Origin: CBDCRK01 sp965220955 | GTDB taxonomy: Bacteria > Desulfobacterota > Binatia > Bin18 > CBDCRK01 | Direction of reading: 5' to 3' | DNA: 64,000 nucleotides | Assembly (NCBI GenBank): GCA_965220955.1 | Contig: CBDCRK010000034.1 | Location: 1 to 64,000, forward strand | Shown here: positions 35,826-44,508 of the stretch, one piece after another | Position numbering within the stretch: the stretch's first letter is position 1 | Layout: every line of letters starts with the position of its first letter | Program-made: the position numbers and the translations under genes | Notes under the pieces: generated by a model | Databases searched by the model: none | Told to the model about the DNA's origin: nothing | Seen by the model: the letters and a program-made list of their open reading frames with translations, nothing else

Positions 35826-36599
35826 TCAAGTGATCTTCCTCACCAGCTGGTGCAGTTCCTGGGAAAGTGTTGTGAAGAAGAAGTGACTGGGCTGTGTTCA
35901 AGAAGAAAGTGGTCACCAGGAAACATCTGCAGCGAGAAGGAAGCACTTGTCTGGTCACACCAGGCTTCCAGATCATCCTGGCTGGCCTCTTGATCTTGCA
36001 ATCCCCCAAACACAGAGAGGGAACACTCAAGCGGAGACTCGCTTGGCATAAATATAGGTTTCGCAGAGTGCAAAGTCGGCTCGTAGAATGGGCAACATCA
36101 ACTCCATCAGTTCAGGCTGCTCCAGTACTTCCTTGGGGGTACCGTTGAGGCAACGCAGTTCCTCCATAAACTCAGCTTCTGGCAGGGTGTGGATGGGGGG
36201 ATCAGGATCAGGAAGCTGAGGGGCACGGTGAGCAGAGACAAATAGGTGAAGCGGAACTAGACCATAGAGTCTGCGAAGCTGACGGGTCAGCTCAAAGCTG
36301 ATCAGCGCACCCATACTGTGGCCGAAGAAAGCGAACGGCTTGTCCAAGTGAGGAAGCAGGGCTTGGGCAAGGGCCTGGACCAAGGGTAGGAGCCGAGTGA
36401 AAGGGGTTTCCTTTAGCCGAGTGCCCCGGCCGGGGAGTTCGACGGGACAGACCTCGGCAGTGGCCGGAAGGCTATTCGGCCAAGTACGGAAGATTAAAGC
36501 TCCACCCCCCACATAGGGAAAGCAGAACAGACGCAGGCTAGCCTGTGGATTGGGCTTGGGGGATCTAAGCCAACACTCCGTGAGGGAGACGTCTTTCAT
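35826..36599 (-). pseudogene. Type II thioesterase (NRPS/PKS editing), multiply frameshifted
   Basis: The start is intact: RLFCFPYVGGGALIFRTW, ELPGRGTRL and the catalytic serine motif FGHSMGALISFEL. Around 36050 one extra base shifts the frame; the next block SVFGGLQDQEASQDDLEAWC follows with its catalytic Asp region, and FPGDHF carries the catalytic His. Two more one-base shifts near 35906 and 35880 are needed to read FLNTAQSLLLH and then LSQELHQLVRKIT to TGA 35826. Three insertions restore a length of about 256, normal for the family. Three separate lesions make a genuine pseudogene much more likely than error. It belonged with the truncated transferase next to it. Confidence 0.85.
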
Positions 36600-36680
36600 A
36601 ATAGGTGGCTATATTTCAGCTCGACAAAGTGACCTACCGAAATACCGTTCGTCTAGTGCTCAAAGACACGCCCGGGGGCA

Positions 36681-37983
36681 TTAGCGGGAATTACTGCTCA
36701 CGCGATAAGTCCTGGGAGTGTTGCTGGATACGGCTTCGTTGAAGTACCACTCATGCCGCCACTGCCTGGGCTTCGCCGACACTGAGGGTGCCTCTAGGGT
36801 GGTAGCTCGTACCTTCTGCATATCCACCATCACCCCATTCGGTATGAATGGCCATTCATCCTCATACTCATACTTTCCCGCCTTAAGAGGCTGTGCAGGG
36901 TACCCCTCGTAAGGCTTCTGGGTGTAAAAAAGGCAGGGTAGAAAGTACTTCCACAGCTCCCCACGCTTATCGTACATCTCGGTTAGCACCAAGCCAAAGA
37001 AGTTCTCATCCATGTAGAGGATACGCTTGGAGTAGGCATAGTGGCCACGGTAGCCCGTGGGAGTACCTTCTACCACCCAGACTTTACGCTTCTCCCAGGA
37101 CACACAGGGTAGAGCAGCCAAAATGCCATGTTGACCATCGCGGGGAGCACACCAGGCTGAGGGGTCACCATACTTACCACTATGCACCACTGCCAGGATG
37201 TCCTTCTCAGCCAGAACGCGGAAGGTCCACAGACTGAGCTTGCCATAGAACCCCCACATCGAGTCGGTATCCATCTCACTACCCCAAAGGGCATTACTCC
37301 GATTGACCTTGTTTCTGCGATAGATGGGACTAATTCCAGGATTGGAAATAAGATAGAAGTCATCTACCCTATCTGGGGACAAGTAGCGGATGAACAGACC
37401 CAGCCCTCCTCTTTCTCTCTCAGCCGTACCCAAACTGGGCCCATACAGATCGGTGTAGCGGATGGCAGGGGTATAAGGAACAGACGGCTTGGGCTCCAAG
37501 TTGACTCGACCTGTCCACATCATCCTCCGCCAGCGGTTGGCAGTACTCCGCTCAACCTCTCCCTTGCTGTTCACCAAATCCATAATAATCTCGGTCCCAG
37601 CATTGTCATAAGGCTTCTGCTCATAATTCCACATGAGCTTGTGCCCAGCCAAGGGATCGTTGGCATCGATGTTGGGGAAGGGACACCCGGCTACATACTT
37701 GAACATCTCTCTGCCATCAGCAGAGAGCTTGACCTGGGCAGAGTATTTCTCGGTAGCCTCTCTATAGGCTTTAGGCCAGTGAACCTTACTTAGTCTCAAT
37801 GATCTCCATAGGCATACCCCACTCAACCATCCAGAGTGTAGAGGGAGTCAGCAGGTCTTGGGCTTGGGTCATGTTTTCCTTGGTAATAGTGTCCCCTGGT
37901 TTTACCTCCGTCCATCCTAGCCCTGCGGTGCTGATCACTAAGACTAGGGCAAGAAAGCCACATAGCCATACTATTTTTCTCAC
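36681..37983 (-). pseudogene. DUF1329-family outer-membrane protein, frameshifted after the signal
   Basis: The first frame (37983-37786) encodes a signal peptide and the DUF1329 start VKPGDTITKENMTQAQDLL, ending EIIETK-stop. The second frame resumes KVHWPKAYREATEKYSAQV and runs to the end with RRMMWTGRVNLEPKP, WGSEMDTDSMWGF and KRKVWVVEGTPTGYRGHY. One extra T at about 37790 explains the break; removal yields a 433-residue protein. DUF1329 proteins resemble LolB/LppX and are outer-membrane or periplasmic, sometimes tied to degradation of hydrophobic compounds. The C-terminal 380 residues could still be expressed but without a signal. Confidence 0.8.
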
Positions 37984-38163
37984 AACTCCTCTCCTTTCTA
38001 GGAAGTAGTTTCAGCCCCTTCTGGCTCAACTCCTTGAGTTTTTCCACCACCCGCTCTGCCTGGTTAAGATGATCGACGACCCAGGCTGTGTCAATGAGAT
38101 GACGTACCAGAATTTTGTTATACAACCGGCACGAATTATGAGCTAGACGGTATATGAGTTATT

Positions 38164-38530
38164 TTGTATGTTATCCTTGTGGTAGAAGTGCTCGCGACTG
38201 ATGAGTTCGCTGCCTGGTATGATGGACTCAGCGACACTGACACACTAGCTGTTACCCGTGTGGTCGACTTGCTGGCTGTACGTGGGGTCACGCTGGGGTT
38301 TTCGTACAGTAGCAACATTAAGGGCAGCCACTATGCCCTGCGTGAGCTGCGGATTCAATCGGAAGGGCGGCCTTGCTGCCCTATATGCCTTCGATCCTAA
38401 GCGGCAAGCGGTTCTGCTTCTGGGCACCGATAAAACCGGCATGAGTGATGACCGCTTCTATCGGACATATGTGCCACGTGCGGAAGCACTGTGGGAAGAA
38501 TACCTGAGAGAAATGGAGAGAGAACGATGA
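38164..38530 (+). pseudogene. HigB/RelE-type toxin, frameshifted
   Basis: Frame 1 (TTG 38164 or GTG 38179) reads ATDEFAAWYDGLSDTDTLAV, then NIKGSHYALRELRIQSEGRP; after about 38373 another frame carries ALYAFDPKRQAVLLLGTDKT and FYRTYVPRAEALWEEY. The full line matches the RelE/HigB mRNA interferase (phage Gp49-like, DUF891) family, where the residues after the QSEGRP-type strand are active-site elements. One surplus C accounts for the break; total about 121 residues. The last bases form ATGA with the antitoxin start. The toxin is therefore likely dead or the base is an error. Confidence 0.8.
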
Positions 38531-38841
38531 AGAAGACCTACCACCGCTGGAAGGAGCTGCGGGAGAAGAAGCTCACACCGGTCCAGCTCGAACAAATCGA
38601 CCGCGGGGTGGAGCGGGAACTGCTGGAGATGGACCTGCGGGCCATTCGGGAAGTGGTCGGCAAAACACAAGAAGATGTGGCAGCCGTTGTCGAGATGAGC
38701 CAGTCGGAAGTATCGCGCTTGGAGAGGCGCCAAGACTTCCGCGTGTCGACACTGCGGCGGTTCGTGGAAGCCTTGGGTGGAGAATTGGAGATTGTGGCGG
38801 CTTTCGGCGATAAGCGGGTACGGCTGCGGGCGGCCGGCTAA
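38527..38841 (+). CDS. HigA-type antitoxin, XRE helix-turn-helix
   Basis: ATG 38527 overlaps the toxin stop; the 104-residue protein has a leading basic helix and an XRE domain: LRAIREVVGKTQEDVAAVVE, MSQSEVSRLERRQDFRVSTL, VEALGGELEIVAAF. It would bind the operator of its own operon and neutralise the toxin. It is complete, while the toxin gene upstream carries a frameshift. Toxin-first order is typical of HigBA. Confidence 0.9.
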   Translation: MKKTYHRWKELREKKLTPVQLEQIDRGVERELLEMDLRAIREVVGKTQEDVAAVVEMSQSEVSRLERRQDFRVSTLRRFVEALGGELEIVAAFGDKRVRLRAAG

Positions 38842-38901
38842 GTGCCTGGCCCTCTAGCGGCCGGTGTTGCTTGCTCACTTTCCGGCGGAAGGCTAATTTT
38901 T

Positions 38902-39873
38902 ATGAGTATTGCCCAGACTGTTTTCTACGATCTCCCCAGACTCTTTGCCATCCGTTCAGTCCTGGACAGCCTGGAGACCACAGCTCCGCCTACTATTGTG
39001 TCTCTCCATCCCCCTCTGGAGAATGTCCAGCTGTCTCGAGTTGGCATCCTCTGCGGCTCATTTAACCCGCCCACTGAGGCTCACGTTGTTTTGGCTCAGC
39101 TTGCCCGGGAGCAGTTTCATCTGGATCAGGTCTTTTTTACCCTGGCCAAGGTCACTGTGGATAAAGAGCAAGTCAGCGGCATGAGCCTGGAAGACCGTCT
39201 CTTTCTCCTCGCCCTTTTCACCCAGAGAAGGGAGGGTCTCGGAGTCGCCCTGGTCAACCGCGGGCTCTACTTCGAGCAGGCGCAGGCATTCCGTTCCCTT
39301 CTAGGTCAGAACACAAGACTAAGCTTTGTTGTTGGTATGGACAAAGTATTCCAGATTCTTGACCCGCGCTATTACCAAGACCGGGATGCTGCTCTTCGGG
39401 TGCTGTTCGATTTATCTTCTCTCATTGCCGCCAACCGAGGAGAGATGGAAGAGACGGCACTTAGCACACTGCTGGCCCAGCCCGATAATCACCCCTATCA
39501 ATCCTATATCCGTTTTCTTCTCCTACCCACCGAGGTGAGAGACGTTTCGGCTAGCGAACTCCGCACAACTTTTGCCGCTGGTGGGCAAATAGAAGCCCAG
39601 GTGCCGGAGGAGGCTGCCGCCTTTATTGCTGAGACAGGAGTGTACCATCCATCGCAAACCATTGGCGGCAAGGAAGTGGATGCTTACCACCTACGCATGC
39701 AGCTCTTTAATTTACTTTATGCCACCCGTCCCTGGGCAGAAAAAGAGGCCGACTTCATTCGTCTCATGGCAATTGCTCTGAGTCCTACCGGCAAAGGTCA
39801 AACCCTGAGGACTCTCCTCCGTAACCCTCCCGCAGGAGACCTGGCTGCCCAGCTTCGTTCTTACCAAGACTAA
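38902..39873 (+). CDS. Nicotinamide-nucleotide adenylyltransferase-like protein
   Basis: ATG 38902 gives 323 residues. The nucleotidyltransferase start GILCGSFNPPTEAHVVLAQL lies unusually far in (about residue 48) and the HxGH-like box reads TEAH. SFVVGMDKVFQILDPRYY and VSASELRTTFAAG (the ISSTxxR-type motif) are present. Canonical NadD has about 200 residues; the 45-residue leader and the C-terminal extension of about 80 residues with a HD-poor helical region are not recognised. It leads a group with a deoxyhypusine-synthase-like gene and a CysQ-like gene on the same strand. Confidence 0.8.
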   Translation: MSIAQTVFYDLPRLFAIRSVLDSLETTAPPTIVSLHPPLENVQLSRVGILCGSFNPPTEAHVVLAQLAREQFHLDQVFFTLAKVTVDKEQVSGMSLEDRLFLLALFTQRREGLGVALVNRGLYFEQAQAFRSLLGQNTRLSFVVGMDKVFQILDPRYYQDRDAALRVLFDLSSLIAANRGEMEETALSTLLAQPDNHPYQSYIRFLLLPTEVRDVSASELRTTFAAGGQIEAQVPEEAAAFIAETGVYHPSQTIGGKEVDAYHLRMQLFNLLYATRPWAEKEADFIRLMAIALSPTGKGQTLRTLLRNPPAGDLAAQLRSYQD

Positions 39874-39972
39874 CATCCTTCCCTCTTTACCCCTGACCTT
39901 CATACTCTGGCCGTTGCTCCCTGAACATGTTAGGCTTGAGGACTCTATCAAAGTCAAGGAAAGGAGAACAGC

Positions 39973-41079
39973 GTGGCGCAAAGGAACCGCCGCCCCTATG
40001 GTCCCAAGATCGACCCCAAACCAGTAGATTCCTCAATTAGCGTTGTTGAGCTGATTGAGCAAACTTTCCTCTCGTATAATAGCGGGCGGTTACGAGAGGC
40101 TTGCCAGCTCTTTACCCAAAAGATGCTGGCTGACGACGTTACTATTGGTATGAGCGTCTCCGGCGCGCTCACTCCGGCCGGAGTGGGTATCTCCTGCCTG
40201 ATTCCGCTTATTGAAAACGGTTTTGTCGATTGGATAGTCTCTACTGGCGCAAACCTCTACCATGACACCCATTTCGGCATTGGCCTTTCCATGCACCAGG
40301 GGCATCCGCAGGTAAATGACGTGGAGTTGCGGGAGGAGGGAGTTGTACGCATCTATGACATTTTCTTTGACTATGAAGTTTTGCTCCAAACTGACCAGTT
40401 TTTCTACCAGGTGATGACTGCTCCTGAGTTCCAGAGGGAAATGGGCTCAGCCGAATTCCATTATCTTGTAGGCAAATATGTGCGCGAACGAGAGAAAACC
40501 CTGGGTCAAAAGCGGCGTTCCCTGCTCTCTGCTGCTATGGACTATGGGGTGCCCATATATACCTCTTCACCGGGTGATAGCTCGATTGGTATGAACGTAG
40601 CGGCTAAAGCTTTGCAGGGAAATAAGCTAGCCTTTGATGTCTCGCTCGATGTAAACGAAACCGCAGGAATTGTCCTGGCCGCCAAACGATCGGGCGGAAA
40701 AAGCGGAGTATTTATTCTGGGCGGCGGCTCACCTAAAAACTTTCTTCTCCAGACTGAACCCCAGCTCCAAGAAATCTTTGGCTTTTCCGAGAAAGGACAC
40801 GACTATTATATTCAGATCACCGATGCCCGACCGGATACGGGTGGCCTTTCCGGCGCGACCCCGGATGAAGGGGTGACCTGGGGAAAGGTTGACCCCGAGG
40901 CCCTGCTAGATACAGTGGTTTGTTATCTTGACTCCACTGTGGCTTTGCCTCTGATCACCGCCTATATATTGGCGACTCATCCACCGCGTAAACCCAAAAG
41001 GCTCTATGACCAACGGGCGGAAATGCTAGAAGGCATTGCAGTCGAATATCGCAAGCTGGCTGAGAAAACGAAGAGCTAA
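39973..41079 (+). CDS. Deoxyhypusine-synthase-family protein
   Basis: GTG 39973 behind AAGGAGAA begins a 368-residue protein. Family features are DVTIGMSVSGALTPAG, the NAD-binding TGANLYHDTHFGIG, PIYTSSPGDSSIGMN, GGSPKNFLLQTEPQ and the segment SGATPDEGVTWGKVDP, which contains the WGK with the Lys that forms the enzyme-imine intermediate in deoxyhypusine synthase. Bacterial members of this family do not make hypusine; characterised ones act as homospermidine synthases or are unassigned. The gene ends 3 bases before the CysQ-like gene, so the two are likely co-transcribed. Confidence 0.88.
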   Translation: MAQRNRRPYGPKIDPKPVDSSISVVELIEQTFLSYNSGRLREACQLFTQKMLADDVTIGMSVSGALTPAGVGISCLIPLIENGFVDWIVSTGANLYHDTHFGIGLSMHQGHPQVNDVELREEGVVRIYDIFFDYEVLLQTDQFFYQVMTAPEFQREMGSAEFHYLVGKYVREREKTLGQKRRSLLSAAMDYGVPIYTSSPGDSSIGMNVAAKALQGNKLAFDVSLDVNETAGIVLAAKRSGGKSGVFILGGGSPKNFLLQTEPQLQEIFGFSEKGHDYYIQITDARPDTGGLSGATPDEGVTWGKVDPEALLDTVVCYLDSTVALPLITAYILATHPPRKPKRLYDQRAEMLEGIAVEYRKLAEKTKS

Positions 41080-41082
41080 CCT

Positions 41083-41868
41083 ATGGAAAAAGAAAAAGGA
41101 TGTGCAGTGCAGGCGGCTAAAGCCGCGGCTAGAGCCGCGGGCGAGATCATCCGCTCTTTTTATGAGGGAACATATACTGTGGCCGAAAAAAAACACGATA
41201 GCCCGGTCACCTCAGCCGATCTTCAGGCCAATCACAAGATCCACGAGATCTTGCAAGGAGCTTTTCCCAACTATGGCTGGCTCTCCGAGGAAACCGTTGA
41301 CTCATCCGAGCGTCTTTCTTGTCGTCGGGTGTGGGTGATTGACCCCATGGATGGGACTAAAGAGTTCGTGCAAAAAATTCCTGAATTCTCGGTCTCTGTG
41401 GCGTTGGTGGAAGATGGTAGACCCCTTATTGGCGTGGCTTATAATCCCATCCGTGATCAGTTCTTTCTTGGGGTGCGAGGGCAAGGGGTGCTCCAAGATG
41501 GCAAAAAGGTCTGTGTCTCCCCGACCAGCAGTCCAAGGGGTGCCACTATCCTTGCCAGCCGCTCAGAGCATCAAAGGGGGGAGTGGGAGTCATTCAAATC
41601 CCCCTTCCACATTATCCCCACAGGCAGTGTAGCCTATAAATTTGCCCTGGTAGCAGCTGGGCAGGCAGACGCAACGTTTACCCTTGTTCCCAAAAATGAG
41701 TGGGATATCTGCGCAGGTTCCCTGCTTGTCGAGGAGGCAGGAGGCAAGGTCACAAACCTGGATGGCCAGCCCATCACCTTTAACCACAAAGAAACCCTGC
41801 TCAGAGGAGCAGTAGCAAGTAACGGTCTTCTCCATGATCAAATTCTTGACCTGATTGCCCGCACCTAA
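41083..41868 (+). CDS. CysQ-like inositol monophosphatase-family phosphatase
   Basis: This 261-residue protein has the lithium-sensitive phosphatase metal motifs: DSPVTSADLQAN, WLSEETVD, VIDPMDGTKEF and NEWDICAGSLLVEEAGG. Placement of KEFVQK after DGT and the NEWD motif favours the 3'(2'),5'-bisphosphate nucleotidase (CysQ) group over true inositol monophosphatases. CysQ clears adenosine bisphosphate made in sulfate assimilation or by phosphopantetheinyl transfer. It starts 3 bases after the deoxyhypusine-synthase-like gene. Confidence 0.88.
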   Translation: MEKEKGCAVQAAKAAARAAGEIIRSFYEGTYTVAEKKHDSPVTSADLQANHKIHEILQGAFPNYGWLSEETVDSSERLSCRRVWVIDPMDGTKEFVQKIPEFSVSVALVEDGRPLIGVAYNPIRDQFFLGVRGQGVLQDGKKVCVSPTSSPRGATILASRSEHQRGEWESFKSPFHIIPTGSVAYKFALVAAGQADATFTLVPKNEWDICAGSLLVEEAGGKVTNLDGQPITFNHKETLLRGAVASNGLLHDQILDLIART

Positions 41869-41885
41869 CAGGAGTCATAACCGCC

Positions 41886-42443
41886 ATGACCACAGCTACA
41901 CCAAAAGCGCCCATGACAGCCAACGAACTCTGGCAACTGCCTGACGATGGTCGCAAGCGTGAACTAGTGACAGGAGAACTTATCCACATGCCTCCAAGTG
42001 GTTTCCTTCATGGCAAGGTGGCTATGACCTTAGGAAGTCTGTTACGCGACTATGTTATGAATCACAGTTTGGGAGTGGTCTGCGCAGCGGAGACAGGCTT
42101 TAAACTGCAGCAAAACCCCGACACCATACGCGCTCCTGATGTAGCCTTTGTTGCTCAAAAGCGCATTCCTTCTGAAGGAGGACCAGAAGGCTTTTGGCCT
42201 GGGGCTCCTGACTTGGCCGTGGAGGTAGTTTCTCCTTATGACCGATTTGATACAGTCCTGGAAAAGGTTGAGGAGTATCTTGCGGCAGGAACCTGTCTGG
42301 TGTGGGTCGTTCTTCCTCGCATCCAAGCTGTCATGGTCTACCGCTCAGCCCATGAGGCCAAGATTCTGCGAGGAGAAGCTGAGCTAAACGGAGAAGAGGT
42401 GCTGCCCGGGTTTACCTGTCGGGTAGCAGAGATTTTCGTCTAA
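41886..42443 (+). CDS. Uma2-family (DUF820) putative endonuclease, second copy
   Basis: This 185-residue protein has MTANELWQLPDDGRKRELVT, MPPSGFLHGKVAMTLG, DTIRAPDVAFVA and the PD-(D/E)xK-like PDLAVEVVSPYDRFD, then KVEEYLAAGTCLVWVVLP. These are the standard Uma2 blocks, more canonical than in the copy at 10677-11261. It sits between a phosphatase and a crotonase gene with short gaps and no evident functional tie. Role unknown. Confidence 0.88.
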   Translation: MTTATPKAPMTANELWQLPDDGRKRELVTGELIHMPPSGFLHGKVAMTLGSLLRDYVMNHSLGVVCAAETGFKLQQNPDTIRAPDVAFVAQKRIPSEGGPEGFWPGAPDLAVEVVSPYDRFDTVLEKVEEYLAAGTCLVWVVLPRIQAVMVYRSAHEAKILRGEAELNGEEVLPGFTCRVAEIFV

Positions 42444-42455
42444 AAGGGGGACCCC

Positions 42456-43280
42456 ATGGCCTACGAATTTCTTTTGTACGAGAAGACTGACGCCATTGCC
42501 AAGATCACACTTAACCGTCCGGAAAAACACAACGCTTTAAGTCAGCCTCTGCTGGCAGAGCTACGCACCGCTCTGGACACAGTGAACGATGATCCCGAGA
42601 TACACGTTCTCATCCTTACGGGTGCAGGCAGACAGGCATTCTCCACCGGTTTTGATCTCAACCCTAGAGAATTGGCGGTTGATGCTCCCCAGGACGAAGC
42701 AGAGTGGTACCAACACATCAAGCGGAACTTTGACACTCTTATACGTATCTGGAACTTACGCCAACCGGTTATTGCCGCAGTCAATGGCCATGCCATTGCC
42801 GCCGGCTCCAATTTGGCGCTTATCTGCGACATCACCATTGCTGCAGAAAACGCCACGTTGGGTGAACCAGAAATCCGTCATTTTGCTCTCTCTCCGTTTC
42901 TTCTCCTTCCCTATCTGGCAAACAATAGCAAGGCTATGCACTATCTCTACTACACCGGAGACACCATTGGCGCTGAGGAAGCCCTCAAGCTAGGCTTGGT
43001 GAGCAAGATTGTTTCTCAGGACCAGCTCCAGGATGAAGCCAGTCGTATTGCCAGTCGTATTGCCCGTGTACCTTCTTATGCTGTGCAGATGACCAAACGA
43101 AGCATCAAGTCTGCTTACGAAATGATGGGCTTTAAGAATGCTATGGAAATGCACCGCACCCATGACGCGCTTGTGCTCGATGCCTCACAGATTCAGGAGA
43201 AGCGGGATATGATGCGTGTGCTTCAAGAACAGGGACTAAAGGCATTCTTGGAGCTGCGCGACGGACCTTTCCGGAAATAG
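42456..43280 (+). CDS. Enoyl-CoA hydratase/isomerase (crotonase) family
   Basis: This 274-residue protein has LNRPEKHNALSQPLL, the oxyanion-hole segment FSTGFDLN, VNGHAIAAGSNLAL and ATLGEPEIRHF. A glutamate is present at the usual GEPE position, compatible with hydratase activity, while the aspartate/serine residues that mark special classes are not decisive. Acts on acyl-CoA thioesters in the cytoplasm. Ribosome-binding site AAGGGGG precedes ATG 42456. Confidence 0.9.
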   Translation: MAYEFLLYEKTDAIAKITLNRPEKHNALSQPLLAELRTALDTVNDDPEIHVLILTGAGRQAFSTGFDLNPRELAVDAPQDEAEWYQHIKRNFDTLIRIWNLRQPVIAAVNGHAIAAGSNLALICDITIAAENATLGEPEIRHFALSPFLLLPYLANNSKAMHYLYYTGDTIGAEEALKLGLVSKIVSQDQLQDEASRIASRIARVPSYAVQMTKRSIKSAYEMMGFKNAMEMHRTHDALVLDASQIQEKRDMMRVLQEQGLKAFLELRDGPFRK

Positions 43281-43306
43281 TAGGGGCACGAACCCCACAC
43301 CCCTAC
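43280..43306. repeat. GTAGGGG/CCCCTAC palindromic repeat
   Basis: GTAGGGG (43280-43286) pairs with CCCCTAC (43300-43306), immediately after the crotonase stop. It is followed by a short piece of the CCTAGCCCTCTC element. Same style as the repeats at 46477, 53040 and 63161. Confidence 0.55.
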
Positions 43307-43347
43307 CCTAGCCCTCTCTGCAAAGAAAAAACGCTTAAGATGTAGAA

Positions 43348-43353
43348 TATAAT
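43348..43353 (+). promoter_or_regulatory. Candidate -10 box before the MetE-like gene
   Basis: TATAAT lies 19 bases before ATG 43372 with AT-rich sequence upstream, but no good -35 is seen. It would leave a very short leader containing GGAGGAG. Confidence 0.35.
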
Positions 43354-43371
43354 CGTAGCTGAGGAGGAGAC

Positions 43372-44397
43372 ATGACCACACAGCATTTGCTGCCAACCAC
43401 CGTAGTGGGAAGTTATGCTATCCCAAGCTGGCTGTGGACAGCCCTAGAGGAGATGAAAAAGGGGGCCTACGGCACAACCGACATCCAAGAAACTCTTGAC
43501 GATGCTGTCAACATGGCCATCTGGGATCAGGAGCGGGCGGGAGTAGACATTATTGCTGATGGAGAGATGCGGCGCTGGTATTTTGTACAGGGCTTTTACA
43601 AATACTTCACTGGCCTTAAGCCCGATGAACCACCAAGAAAAGTGGGTGTATATGGATATGACAGCCCGCCCCGCTACACCGTGGTAGAAAGGGTAGCCGC
43701 ACCGGAAGGGCTGGGAATTGTGGGAGAATTTACCTATTTAAAAGAGCGCACTGCCAAGCCAATCAAGGTCACTTGCCCCGGCCCGCTCACTATCAGCATT
43801 CATATGCGCCCAGGGCAAGTGTACAAAGATAGGCTGGAAATGGTTGATGAAGTCGCAACCATTGTTAACCGGGAACTCAAGGCACTGGAGGAAGCCGGGG
43901 CCGACTTTATTCAAGTGGACGAACCTTCTTATGCTATTATTCCGGGAACAATGAAGGACTGGATAGCGATTTATAACCGGGCAGTGGAAGGAGTGAAAGC
44001 CAAAAAAGCTCTCCATATTTGCTTTGGTAACCTGGGAAGCCGACCACGAGGAAAGCGCACTTACGGGTACATGTTTCCTGATCTTCTGGAGGCCAAGGCC
44101 GAGCAGTTTGTCTTTGAGTTTGCTAACCGGGAAATGAAAGAAATTGAGCTGTGGAAGGAGTGGGGTGGAGAGCGAGAACTCGGGGCCGGTCTTGTTGATA
44201 TTAAGTCCTTTTACGTGGAAACCCCTGAGGATATTGCTGAAAGGATTCGGGAAACCTTAAAATATGTCTCTCCAGAGAAGCTTTATGTGAGCCCTGATTG
44301 TGGATTTTTCCAGCTCCCTCGCTGGCTTTCTTTCTTAAAGCTCAAGAATATGGTGGCTGGAACAAAGATTGTACGGGAAGAAATTGCCGGTAAATAG
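43372..44397 (+). CDS. MetE-like cobalamin-independent methyltransferase
   Basis: This 341-residue protein resembles the catalytic C-terminal half of cobalamin-independent methionine synthase. It starts TTVVGSYAIPSWL and carries the zinc ligands as ALHICFGN (His and Cys), a Glu in FEFANREM and Cys in YVSPDCGFFQLPR. The N-terminal half of classical MetE (about 760 residues) is absent, as in archaeal-type and catabolic homologues that use other methyl donors. Ribosome-binding site GGAGGAG. The true methyl donor and acceptor are unknown. Confidence 0.85.
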   Translation: MTTQHLLPTTVVGSYAIPSWLWTALEEMKKGAYGTTDIQETLDDAVNMAIWDQERAGVDIIADGEMRRWYFVQGFYKYFTGLKPDEPPRKVGVYGYDSPPRYTVVERVAAPEGLGIVGEFTYLKERTAKPIKVTCPGPLTISIHMRPGQVYKDRLEMVDEVATIVNRELKALEEAGADFIQVDEPSYAIIPGTMKDWIAIYNRAVEGVKAKKALHICFGNLGSRPRGKRTYGYMFPDLLEAKAEQFVFEFANREMKEIELWKEWGGERELGAGLVDIKSFYVETPEDIAERIRETLKYVSPEKLYVSPDCGFFQLPRWLSFLKLKNMVAGTKIVREEIAGK

Positions 44398-44508
44398 ATA
44401 CCCCGAAAGGACTCCCGATCATGTCAAACTCATTGCTATCCAAGTCTTGACCTCAGTAGCTCTGCACACTTGCCGGAAAAGAGAAGATAGGATAGATACC
44501 GGGGCCAC

